A stretch of 64,000 nucleotides of DNA from contig NZ_JAVDUW010000002.1 of assembly GCF_031456495.1 (NCBI RefSeq), positions 1 through 64,000 of the forward strand, in the 5' to 3' direction. Numbering within the stretch: the stretch's first letter is position 1; every line of letters begins with the position of its first letter. The position numbers and the translations under genes are program-made. This stretch comes from Pedococcus sp031456495 (GTDB lineage Bacteria; Actinomycetota; Actinomycetes; Actinomycetales; Dermatophilaceae). Below are positions 33,263-40,775 of the stretch, in pieces. A model generated the notes under the pieces. It was not told the origin of the DNA, ran no database searches, and saw only the letters and a list, made by a program, of their open reading frames with translations.

Positions 33263-34465
33263 CTACGTGGTGGCGTGGACGCCGGGCGCGTACTTGGGCA
33301 CCCGGAACGTCACCTTGGTGCCGGCGCCCGGCGCGGTCTCGACGACGAGCCCGAAGTCGTCGCCGTAGACCTGCCGCAGGCGGGCGTCGACGTTGCCCAG
33401 GCCGATGCTGTCGGCGTCGGCGTGGCCGTCGAGCGCCGCCCGCACGACGACCGGGTCGGACCCGACGCCGTCGTCCTCGACCGTGATCGTGGCCGCGGCG
33501 CCGTCGTCCGTGGCCACGATCCGCACCTGGCCCCCGCCCTCCTTGCCGGCGAGGCCGTGGCGGACGGCGTTCTCGACCAGCGGCTGGATCGCGAGGTACG
33601 GCACCGTGACCGGCAGCACCTCGGGGGCCACGAGCAGGGAGATCCGCAGCCGGTCGCCGAAGCGGGCCTGCTCGAGGGTGAGGTACCGCTCGACGTTGCG
33701 CAGCTCCTCGGCGAGGGTCGTGAACGCACCGCCGCGCCGCAGGGCGTACCGGGTGAAGTCGGCGAACTCCAGCAGCAGCTCCCGGGCCCGGGCGGGGTCG
33801 GTCCGGACGAACGTCGCGATCGCCGCGAGGGCGTTGTAGATGAAGTGCGGGCTGATCTGGGCCCTCAGGGCGCGCAGCTCGGCCTCCATGGCGCGGCTGC
33901 GCTGGTGGCCGAGCTCCGCGAGCTCGGCCTGGGTCGCCATCCAGCCCGCCACCTCCTCGGTCGCGCGGGCGAGGCCTGCCGAGGCCTGCGGTCCGTATGC
34001 CGTGATGGCGGCCACCACGCGGTCGCCGGTCACCACCGGTGCCACCACGGCGGTGCGCAGCGGGCAGTCGGGGTCGTGGCACTGCACCCGGTCCGGGCCC
34101 AGGACGATGGTCCGGCCCGTGCGCAGCACCTCGGCGGCGTGCTCCGGGGCCTTGGGGGCGTGCTGGTCGGGGAGCCCGTCGGCTGCGATGAGTCCCGTGC
34201 CGTCGCAGACGGCGACGGCGGACGAGCCCAGCAGGCTGCGCAGGTGTCGGGCCGCCTTGGCCGTGCCCTCGGGGGTGAGCCCGTCCTGCAGGTGCCTGGC
34301 GGCGAGGGACGCGGTGTGCAGGGTGCGGTACGTCGCCTGGTCGACGTCCGAGACGAAGCCGCGCCGGGCGCTGCGGCCCTGGTGGACCAGCCGTACCAGC
34401 GCGTAGAGGAGCACCATCGCGCCCGCGACGACGATGGCGGTGGGGACGGAGAAGCTGCCCGACAC
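33263..34465 (-). CDS. LytS-like sensor histidine kinase
   Basis: A 400-residue kinase. One membrane helix near residues 5-24 (VPTAIVVAGAMVLLYALVRL), a GAF-like sensor region around 60-190 (SSAVAVCDGTGLIAADG, HDPDCPLRTAVVAPVV), the His_kinase motif LRAQISPHFIYNALAAIATF with the phosphorylated histidine, and the ATP-binding part VENAVRHGLAGKEGGG and DSIGLGNVDARL. It lacks the five-helix 5TMR sensor of LytS, so sensing is probably cytoplasmic; the cysteine pair in QCHDPDC is worth noting. GTG at 34465 lies 6 nt after TACAGT (minus strand, 34472-34477), so the mRNA is probably leaderless. Confidence 0.87.
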   Translation of the reverse strand: MSGSFSVPTAIVVAGAMVLLYALVRLVHQGRSARRGFVSDVDQATYRTLHTASLAARHLQDGLTPEGTAKAARHLRSLLGSSAVAVCDGTGLIAADGLPDQHAPKAPEHAAEVLRTGRTIVLGPDRVQCHDPDCPLRTAVVAPVVTGDRVVAAITAYGPQASAGLARATEEVAGWMATQAELAELGHQRSRAMEAELRALRAQISPHFIYNALAAIATFVRTDPARARELLLEFADFTRYALRRGGAFTTLAEELRNVERYLTLEQARFGDRLRISLLVAPEVLPVTVPYLAIQPLVENAVRHGLAGKEGGGQVRIVATDDGAAATITVEDDGVGSDPVVVRAALDGHADADSIGLGNVDARLRQVYGDDFGLVVETAPGAGTKVTFRVPKYAPGVHATT

Positions 34466-34543
34466 AGGGGCACTGTAGGGCGCGGGGCGTCCGGGTGGTG
34501 GCTGCCTGCGCCGGGCGGTGGCCGCCTCTCTAGGCTGCTGGCC

Positions 34544-35386
34544 GTGGTCGACGTCGCCTCCTCCCTCACCGCCCTGGGCGAGCTGCCCGGCATACCCGAG
34601 AAGGTCGCGGCCGCGCGGCAGGCGTGCGAGCAGCTGCGCTGGCACGAGGCGCTGCGCCGGCGCATCCCCGAGGCGTCGGCGGAGTCCCGGGTCCGCGGTG
34701 CCCAGGCGAGCGCCGCCCTCGAGGGCGCGACCGTGCCGCTCGACCTGGTCCGCGACGTCATGCGCGGGGCGGCGCAGTGGCCCCTCGAGCCGGACCCGGT
34801 CGAGCAGGTGGCCCGCGGTGCCGTCCAGGCGACCGCGGAGAGCGAGCACGTGCGGGCGCTGGTGTCGTCGGTGCCCCTTCAGGCCCTGGCGCGGCTGCAC
34901 GTGGCTGCGGCCGCCGGGCTCGTGGCTCCCGACCAGCTCGGTCGTCCGCGCACCGGTGACGAGGGCAGTGCGGAGTTCACCGACCTGGGCCCGGCCCCGG
35001 ACGCCGCCTCGCTGGCGGCACGCCTCGAGTCCCTCACCGCGGTCCTCACCGTCGACGCGGCTGTCCCGGCCCTGGTCGTCGCCGCCGTCGCCCATGCCGA
35101 GGTGGTCACGGCGCGCCCCTTCGTCCGCGGCAACGGTGTCGTCGCCCGGGCACTGGCCCGGGCGGTCGTCCAGGCCCGGGGACTCGACCCGACCGGGGTC
35201 GCGGTCGTGGAGGCCGGCCACGCGGCCCAGGGCGGCCCGGCGTACCTCGGCGCGCTCGCGGCCTACGCCACCGGTTCCGGTGCAGGAGTGGGCCTGTGGC
35301 TGGAGCACTGCGCGGACGCGCTCGTCGCGGCGGCGGGTGCGGGGGTCGAGGTCTGCGACGCCGTGCGGGCCGGCCGGCTGTCCTGA
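34544..35386 (+). CDS. Fic-fold protein with degraded catalytic motif
   Basis: A 280-residue, mainly helical protein. The region around residues 180-210 reads VAHAEVVTARPFVRGNGVVA, followed by RALARAVV. This matches the position and shape of the Fic motif HPFx(D/E)GNGRxxR, but the catalytic histidine is arginine, the acidic residue is arginine and the following arginine is valine. AMP transfer is therefore unlikely; the protein may bind a nucleotide or partner only. GTG at 34544 is 7 nt after TAGGCT (34531-34536), so it looks leaderless. It is divergent from the sensor kinase. Confidence 0.68.
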   Translation: MVDVASSLTALGELPGIPEKVAAARQACEQLRWHEALRRRIPEASAESRVRGAQASAALEGATVPLDLVRDVMRGAAQWPLEPDPVEQVARGAVQATAESEHVRALVSSVPLQALARLHVAAAAGLVAPDQLGRPRTGDEGSAEFTDLGPAPDAASLAARLESLTAVLTVDAAVPALVVAAVAHAEVVTARPFVRGNGVVARALARAVVQARGLDPTGVAVVEAGHAAQGGPAYLGALAAYATGSGAGVGLWLEHCADALVAAAGAGVEVCDAVRAGRLS

Positions 35387-35847
35387 GTCGCCCGTCCGGG
35401 CCCGCAGGCTGCTGACCTGCAGCGACCTGCTCGGGACGAACCCGGGACCAAAGTCAAGGGTTACGTTGGCCCGCCGACAGGGGTAGACATGAGGTAAGTC
35501 GACGTACGCGAGTCCGACGACCACCGCGATCCTCCTCGGGCACCCACGCGCGGGCAGTCCACTGGTGGACCGATCGTGGGCGGGCTTGTCCCGCTGCGAC
35601 AACAGAGTGCACGCCTGGTAACTCGAGCCGGGTCGCGGTCGATGGCACCTCGCACCAGCGGGGTGCCATCCCGTGTCCGGGCCTGTCCGGGCGCACCTGT
35701 GAGCACCGTCACAGGGGTCGGCCTCGTCCGCGCAGGGCTCGCGCAGGCTCGCGGTGGGGGCGCCCGGCGGGCCGGCGCCGAACCGGCCGGGGCCCGCGCC
35801 GGACTCGGGCCAGGCGCGCGCCACGCCGGTCGCGTGGCGAGTTGCGG

Positions 35848-35876
35848 TTGAAGGCTAAATGGTCCACGATTACTCC
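35848..35876 (+). promoter_or_regulatory. Promoter of the 6C RNA
   Basis: TTGAAG (35848-35853) and TACTCC (35871-35876) are 17 bp apart in a locally AT-rich patch, placing the transcription start near 35883, just before the 6C hairpins. Confidence 0.5.
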
Positions 35877-35882
35877 GTTCGC

Positions 35883-35983
35883 TCCCCCTCGGGGTCGAGC
35901 GGACCGGCGCACCTGCTCCTCCCCCCCGGAGCATGGCGCGTCGACGGCCCCGGTTGTCCCCCCGACCGGGGCCGTCCCCTTTC
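35883..35983 (+). ncRNA. 6C small RNA
   Basis: Two adjacent stem-loops each expose six or more cytosines. The first has stem TGCTCC/GGAGCA (35914-35919 and 35928-35933) with loop TCCCCCCC. The second has stem GGCCCCGGT/ACCGGGGCC (35946-35954 and 35965-35973) with loop TGTCCCCCCG and a following TTT as terminator. This is the defining structure of the actinobacterial 6C RNA. In Mycobacterium tuberculosis the homologous B11 RNA lies beside the ssd gene (Rv3660c); the next gene here is also an Ssd-like gene, which supports the call. It acts on mRNAs through the C-rich loops. Confidence 0.82.
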
Positions 35984-36222
35984 CCGGCGCAGAAACCGCC
36001 GCCGAGGTGTGCTGCAGCCGAGGTTTGCTGCGTGAGCGCCGGGCCGACCGTGACGTCCGCTGCGCTCGCGGACGCGGGGCACGCCGGTCCTGGCCGGCCT
36101 GCTGAGGGCGTGCCCCGGTCCTCGGTGGCTGTCGTCCACAGCCCGCGGCCACGGACCGCTTCGTCCACAGGCCCGTGGCCCCGCACTGCCCGCACCGGTT
36201 GTCCCACACGAGGCTGGCCGGC

Positions 36223-37035
36223 ATGGACCACCACGTGATCGGTGTCGTCGGCGCCTCCGGAGGCCTGGGGGCGTCGACGCTGGCCGTCGCCCTCGCCGTC
36301 CGCGCGGGTCCGCTCGTCGGCGTGACCGCCTGTGTCGACGGCCGTCCCGACGTCGGTGGGGTGGACGTCACCGCCTGCGTCGAGCACCTGCCCGGGCTGC
36401 GCTGGGGAGACCTCGCCGACCTGCGCGGCCGCGTCGACGGTGCCGCGCTGCTGCGGGCGCTGCCGGGGGACGGGTCCCTGCGCGTGCTCGCCGCCCGCGG
36501 CACCCCTGCGGGCCGTGCCACGGTTCGGGCGGTCGTGGAAGGGCTGGCGGGCGTGTGCGGTCTCGTGGTCCTCGACACCGGAGCGGCCCCGGAGCTGGTG
36601 GACCTGTGCACCTCGGTCGTGGTCCTGGCCGGCGTCAGCGCCCGGCGCCTGGCGGACGCGGGGGCGCTGGTCCAGGCCGCTGCGCTGCCGGCCGACACCC
36701 ACCTCGTCCTGCGCGGCGCACACCGCGAGCCGGTCGCGCCCGAGGACGTCGCCGTGCACCTGGACCTCCCCCTCGCGGCGGTGCTGCGGGACGACGCGCG
36801 GGTGCGTGCCGACGAGGACCGTGCACGGCTGCCGGGGTCGCGTGCGCGCGGCGCCGTCGAGACGGTGGCCGACCGGTTGCTGGCGCTCGTGGGGGTGGGC
36901 GCGGGACCGGGGCCGGCCGTGCCCCGGCCGGCGCCGCCGGAGGACAGGGCGGACCCATGGCCGTCGGTGCCGTCGGCTGCGGACCGGTTGGGGGAGCTCG
37001 ATACGACGCCCGCGGACCGTGGAGGTGGGCGGTGA
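36223..37035 (+). CDS. ssd: Ssd/CpaE-like pilus-assembly protein with atypical P-loop
   Basis: A 270-residue protein in the MinD/ParA fold placed at the head of the tad locus, as CpaE/Ssd proteins are. The nucleotide loop reads VVGASGGLGASTLAVALAVR: both lysines of the deviant Walker A (KGGxGKT) are replaced, by Ser and Ala, so ATP hydrolysis is doubtful. GLVVLDTGAAPELVDLCTSV fits the Walker B strand. Mycobacterial Ssd affects septum placement and dormancy. Start is the ATG at 36223 without a strong ribosome site. The TGA overlaps the tadA GTG. Confidence 0.78.
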   Translation: MDHHVIGVVGASGGLGASTLAVALAVRAGPLVGVTACVDGRPDVGGVDVTACVEHLPGLRWGDLADLRGRVDGAALLRALPGDGSLRVLAARGTPAGRATVRAVVEGLAGVCGLVVLDTGAAPELVDLCTSVVVLAGVSARRLADAGALVQAAALPADTHLVLRGAHREPVAPEDVAVHLDLPLAAVLRDDARVRADEDRARLPGSRARGAVETVADRLLALVGVGAGPGPAVPRPAPPEDRADPWPSVPSAADRLGELDTTPADRGGGR

Positions 37036-38312
37036 CCCGGGCGGACGCCGACGGTCGTCGGACCCGCCCGGTCGCACCCGGCCAGGGTCGAGCCATCGCG
37101 GACCAGATCCGACGAGGCCAGTCCCCGGACGAGCGCCTCGTCCGGGAGGTCGCGGCGGTCGACACCGCCACACTCGGTGCCGCCGGTGTCCGTGCCGCGC
37201 GCGAACACCTGGCAGCCGAGGTGCTCGGGGCAGGCCCGCTCGAGCCCTTGCTGCTCGACCCCGACGTCACCGACGTGCTCGTCAACGGCGACGGCTCGGT
37301 CTGGGCCGACCGCGGGGCCGGCCTCGTCCGGGCCGAGGTGCAGCTCGAGGACCCCGCCGCGGCCCGTCGCCTGGCCGTCCGGCTGGCCGGGCTCGCCGGG
37401 CGGCGGCTCGACGAGAGCCAGCCCTGGGTGGACGGGCTGCTGCCGGGCAGCGTGCGCCTCCACGCGATCCTCCCGCCGCTGGTCGACGGCGGTGCCCACG
37501 TCAGCCTGCGGGTGCCGCGGGCCCGAGCCGACGGGCTGCGCGCCCTCCGGGAATCCGGCATGTTCGGGCCGGTGACGGAGGAGCTGCTGCGCCGTCTCGT
37601 GCTCGCCCGCTGCTCGTTCGTCGTGACGGGCGGGACGGGGTGCGGCAAGACGACCCTGCTCGCCGCCCTGCTGGCCGAGGTGCCGCACCCGGAGCGCCTG
37701 GTGCTCGTCGAGGACGTGCGCGAGCTCCAGGTGAGCCATCCCCACGTCGTACGCCTCCAGGGCCGGGGCGCCAACGTCGAGGGACGCGGGGCGGTCGGCC
37801 TCGTGGACCTCGTGCGACAGGCCCTGCGCATGCGCCCGGACCGGCTCGTGGTGGGGGAGGTGCGCGGCGCCGAGGTCCGCGAGATGCTCGCCGCGCTCAA
37901 CACCGGCCACGAGGGCGGCTGCGGCACCGTGCACGCCAACGCGCCCGCCGACGTCCCGGCCCGGTTCGAGGCCCTGGGGGCGCTGGCAGGTATGCCGCCG
38001 GCTGCCGTCCACGCCCAGCTCGCGTCCGCGGTCCGCGTGGTCGTGCATGTGCAGCGACGCCCGGAGGGGCGCCGGGTGGCGTCGCTGTCCGTGCTGAGGT
38101 CGGCGCGTGACACCGGGCAGGTCCGCTGTGCCCTCGCGCTGGACGCGGTCACTGGTACCAGGGGCCCGGCGTGGCTCGAGCTGTGCGAGGCGGTCGCTGC
38201 CGCTCCGTCGGCCGGCGACCACGGCGGTGGCGACCGACGCAGCGACGGTGTCGCGGGCGCTGACCACGGTGCGCGCCCTGTCGGTGGGCCGCTGACGGGG
38301 GCGGGCGCATGA
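37032..38312 (+). CDS. tadA: TadA/CpaF secretion ATPase
   Basis: A 426-residue type II/IV secretion ATPase that powers Flp pilus assembly. LLLDPDVTDVLVNGDGSVWA is the N-terminal domain signature. Walker A is FVVTGGTGCGKTTLLAALLA, the Asp box is LVLVEDVRELQVSHP, Walker B is RPDRLVVGEVRGAEVREMLA, and the histidine box LNTGHEGGCGTVHANAP follows. The C-terminal 40 residues are Gly/Asp-rich. Overlaps its neighbours on both sides by GTGA/ATGA. Confidence 0.93.
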   Translation: MTRADADGRRTRPVAPGQGRAIADQIRRGQSPDERLVREVAAVDTATLGAAGVRAAREHLAAEVLGAGPLEPLLLDPDVTDVLVNGDGSVWADRGAGLVRAEVQLEDPAAARRLAVRLAGLAGRRLDESQPWVDGLLPGSVRLHAILPPLVDGGAHVSLRVPRARADGLRALRESGMFGPVTEELLRRLVLARCSFVVTGGTGCGKTTLLAALLAEVPHPERLVLVEDVRELQVSHPHVVRLQGRGANVEGRGAVGLVDLVRQALRMRPDRLVVGEVRGAEVREMLAALNTGHEGGCGTVHANAPADVPARFEALGALAGMPPAAVHAQLASAVRVVVHVQRRPEGRRVASLSVLRSARDTGQVRCALALDAVTGTRGPAWLELCEAVAAAPSAGDHGGGDRRSDGVAGADHGARPVGGPLTGAGA

Positions 38313-39010
38313 CCGGTGTCGTCCTGTGCTCGCTGCTGGCGGGGGTGGCCGTGCTGGCATGGCCCCGTGCGGGACCGCCGTTGCCCCAGTGGTCGACGAG
38401 TGGCGACGAGGTCGCGGGCGGCGGGTTCTTGCGGGGGCGGCTCACGGGGTCCGGCTCGCGCAGGGCCCGCCGCAGCCGGGACGAGGCATTGGGGGAGCTG
38501 CTCGCGCTGGTGGCCGGTCCCCTGCGCTCCGGTGCACCGGCCCCGGTCGCGCTGGAGGCCGCGCGGTCGGCCCTCGGACCCGGCCCCTTGGACGGCCTCG
38601 TGGCCGAGCTCGTCTCGACCGGTCGGCGCGCCGAGCCGCTCGCGCCCGTGTGGTCACGGTGGGCGGACCGCCTCGGGAGCGACGAGCTGCGGTTCGTCGC
38701 GCGGGCCTGGGCGCTCACGGAGGACACCGGGGCCCCGCTCGCGAACGCCCTCGAGACCTCCCTGGACGTCGTGCGCGCCCGGCGTCGTGCGGCGGACCGG
38801 GTCGCCTCGGCAGCCGCGGGACCGCGGGCCTCGATGCTCGTGCTGCTGCTCCTGCCGCTGTCCGGGCCGCTCGTGGGCCTGGCCTGTGGGATCGGTCCCC
38901 GGACGCTCTACCTGTCGAGCCCGGCGGCCACCGGCAGCCTGCTCGCCGGACTGGTCCTGGCGGCGCTGGCGCGGTGGTGGAGCGCCCGGATCCTGGCGCG
39001 GGCCGCATGA
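38309..39010 (+). CDS. tadB: TadB-like inner-membrane platform protein
   Basis: A 233-residue protein with an N-terminal membrane segment (TGVVLCSLLAGVAVLAWPR), a T2SSF-type cytoplasmic domain (ELLALVAGPLRSGAPAPVAL; RFVARAWALTEDTGAPLANA) and two C-terminal membrane helices. It anchors the TadA ATPase at the membrane. Shorter than proteobacterial TadB, as usual in actinobacteria. Overlaps tadA and tadC. Confidence 0.85.
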   Translation: MTGVVLCSLLAGVAVLAWPRAGPPLPQWSTSGDEVAGGGFLRGRLTGSGSRRARRSRDEALGELLALVAGPLRSGAPAPVALEAARSALGPGPLDGLVAELVSTGRRAEPLAPVWSRWADRLGSDELRFVARAWALTEDTGAPLANALETSLDVVRARRRAADRVASAAAGPRASMLVLLLLPLSGPLVGLACGIGPRTLYLSSPAATGSLLAGLVLAALARWWSARILARAA

Positions 39011-39582
39011 CCGGGCTGGCCGTGCTGCTCGCCGTGGCCGCGGTCCTGCTGTGGCCGTCGCGCGACCGGGCCGGCTCAGCTCCGGCTGCCGTGACCGCCC
39101 GACGACCGCGAGGGGCGGCACCTGCCCCCGCGACGACGCCGCGACCCGAGGACGTCGCTGATACGCTGGTGCTGGTGGTCCTGGCCCTGCGGTCGGGTGC
39201 TGACCTGGCCGGTGCGGTGAGCGGCGTGGCAGCCGTCTCGCAGGGTGCGGTGCGCCGTGACCTCGACGCGGTCGTGGCTGCGCTGCGCTGGGGTGTACCG
39301 GTCGCCGAGGCGTGGGGGTATGCCGGGCCCGTCTGGCGTCCGGCGGCGCTCGCGTTCCAGATGGCCGCCGGCACCGGCGCCTCTCCCACCGGCCTGCTGG
39401 TCGAGGCCGGCGCCCGGATCCGGGACGAGCAGGAGCAGGACCAGGCGCGCCGCGCGGCGCGGGCCGGGGTGCTGCTGGTGCTGCCGCTCGGCCTCGGCTT
39501 CCTGCCCGCGTTCGCCTTTACGGCCGTCGTCCCCGTCGTGCTGGCCCTGGCGACGAGCGTGCTGGGCTCGTCGGCACCGTGA
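39007..39582 (+). CDS. tadC: TadC-like inner-membrane platform protein
   Basis: A 191-residue T2SSF-type protein: N-terminal helix (TGLAVLLAVAAVLLWPS), cytoplasmic bundle (TLVLVVLALRSGADLAGAVS; AALAFQMAAGTGASPTGLLV), then DQARRAARAGVLLVLPLGLG and a final helix. Pairs with TadB as the assembly platform. Its ATG overlaps the tadB stop. Confidence 0.83.
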   Translation: MTGLAVLLAVAAVLLWPSRDRAGSAPAAVTARRPRGAAPAPATTPRPEDVADTLVLVVLALRSGADLAGAVSGVAAVSQGAVRRDLDAVVAALRWGVPVAEAWGYAGPVWRPAALAFQMAAGTGASPTGLLVEAGARIRDEQEQDQARRAARAGVLLVLPLGLGFLPAFAFTAVVPVVLALATSVLGSSAP

Positions 39583-39717
39583 GGCTTCGTCCACAGTCCG
39601 TCGCCTGCCCGCACGTTGTCCACGGGTCGCGACGGCCGACCTGCCCGGGTTCTCGGATCCTCGCTTCGCTGGTGACAGGGAAGGCGCGATGGCCTTCACC
39701 ACACGGGAGGAGTTCTC

Positions 39718-39912
39718 ATGAAGAGGTCATTGGCCCACAGGTTCGAGGGGCTGCGGCGCCGCGCGGAGGCCGGCATGACGACGGCCGAGTACGCGGTGGG
39801 CACGTTGGCCGCCTGCGCTTTTGCGGCCGTGCTGCTGGCGGTGGTCCGCTCCGGCGGGGTGAAGTCCGCCCTGGCGGGGATCATCACCACCGCCCTCCGG
39901 ACGGTCGGGTGA
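39718..39912 (+). CDS. DUF4244 Flp-type pilin
   Basis: A 64-residue prepilin-like protein. The short basic leader RRRAEAG is followed by MTTAEYAVGTLAACAFAAVL, a class III prepilin signal: cleavage after glycine and a conserved Glu at +5 of the hydrophobic helix. DUF4244 proteins occupy the major pilin slot in actinobacterial tad loci. RBS GGGAGGAG precedes the ATG. The following TadE-like gene overlaps its stop. Confidence 0.87.
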   Translation: MKRSLAHRFEGLRRRAEAGMTTAEYAVGTLAACAFAAVLLAVVRSGGVKSALAGIITTALRTVG

Positions 39913-40262
39913 GCCGGCGACGCGAGAATGGGATGGCGACCGTCGAGCTGGCGGTCGCCCTCCCCGCCGTCGTGCTGTGCCTCGTCCTCGGCCTGGGAGC
40001 GGTGCGGGCCGTCACGGACCAGGTCCGGTGCACCGACGCGGCCCGGGCGGCAGCGCGGGCCGCCGCCCGCGGCGACGCCCCCGGCAACGCGGTCGCCCTC
40101 GGACGCCGGCTGGCGCCACCCGGGGCCACCGTCACCGTCGAGGTGGCGGGGTCCACGGTCGAGTCCGCCGTCCGCGGCCGCCCACCTCGTGCGCTGCACT
40201 GGCTCGGTCCGGTCGGTGCGCCGTCCGCCCGCGCCGTGGCTGCACGCGAGGACCTCGGGTGA
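39909..40262 (+). CDS. TadE-like pseudopilin
   Basis: A 117-residue protein whose N-terminus RRRENGMATVELAVALPAVV is a class III prepilin signal and TadE helix. TDAARAAARAAARGDAP after the helix is usual for actinobacterial TadE-like proteins. It is probably a minor pilus component. GTG overlaps the pilin stop and the next gene overlaps its own. Confidence 0.82.
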   Translation: MSRRRENGMATVELAVALPAVVLCLVLGLGAVRAVTDQVRCTDAARAAARAAARGDAPGNAVALGRRLAPPGATVTVEVAGSTVESAVRGRPPRALHWLGPVGAPSARAVAAREDLG

Positions 40263-40720
40263 GTGTGGTCACCGGCCGCCACAGGGTCCGCCCCCACCCC
40301 GTGGCAGGTCGCCGTGACGGCCGGCTGGCCCGTGCCCGCGCCGGCGGGTCGTGCCAGGAGCGCGGGAGCGGGACGGTCCTGATGGTGGCCGTCGTTGCCG
40401 TGCTGTTCCTGCTCACCATCGCCGGGGTCGCCGTGGCGAGCGCGGTGCTGGCCATGCACCGCGCCAGGGCGGCAGCCGACCTGGCTGCGCTCTCGGGCGC
40501 GGTGGCGCTGGCGCAGGGTCAGCCGTCCTCCTCGGCCTGTGGCGCTGCGCGGGTCGTGGCGGCGCGCAACGGTGCCGTGCTCCGGAACTGCCGGGCCGGG
40601 GCGGACGGCTCGGTGCTGGTGCGGACGAGCACCCACGTCACCCTCGCGATCCCCGGCCAGCCCCGGGCCGCCGTTGCCTCGGCACGAGCTGGTCCGACGC
40701 CGCCCGATCCAATGCAATGA
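40259..40720 (+). CDS. Helicase/secretion-neighbourhood TadE-like protein
   Basis: A 153-residue protein with a 45-residue basic leader, then ERGSGTVLMVAVVAVLFLLT, a TadE/G-type membrane anchor preceded by Gly, and MHRARAAADLAALSGAVALA, the signature of the Rv3654c-type family named for its place between pilus genes and a helicase. That helicase is present 1 kb downstream on the opposite strand. Two cysteines follow. It ends the tad operon; a terminator begins at the next base. Confidence 0.83.
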   Translation: MSVVTGRHRVRPHPVAGRRDGRLARARAGGSCQERGSGTVLMVAVVAVLFLLTIAGVAVASAVLAMHRARAAADLAALSGAVALAQGQPSSSACGAARVVAARNGAVLRNCRAGADGSVLVRTSTHVTLAIPGQPRAAVASARAGPTPPDPMQ

Positions 40721-40752
40721 GGCCGCCGCCCGGAAGGGTCCGGGCGGCGGCC
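40721..40752. terminator. Bidirectional terminator at the end of the tad locus
   Basis: GGCCGCCGCCCGGA and TCCGGGCGGCGGCC form a perfect 14-bp stem with an AGGG loop, immediately after the last tad stop codon and 24 bp past the converging gene's stop. Confidence 0.75.
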
Positions 40753-40775
40753 TCGAGTGTGCGTCGGCGACGCGG

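Larger units (their letters stand above)
35387..36222. other. Noncoding stretch containing the 6C RNA
   Basis: No protein gene is convincing here. At 35444-35455 GGGACCAAAGTC resembles half of a DosR/DevR hypoxia box. The 6C RNA and its promoter occupy 35848-35983. A short direct repeat GCCGAGGTnTGCTGC lies near 36000-36032, and two CGTCCACAG words resembling DnaA boxes lie near 36129 and 36165. Confidence 0.6.

Noticed and set aside
35576..35851. Small plus-strand open frame in the noncoding stretch
   Set aside because: No ribosome site, no motif, Arg/Gly/Ala-rich composition typical of noise, and it abuts the 6C promoter.
36129..39620. Four DnaA-box-like words (CGTCCACAG, TTGTCCAC) near the ends of the tad locus
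   Set aside because: They are scattered, degenerate and not next to dnaA, dnaN or an AT-rich unwinding region, so I do not call an origin.
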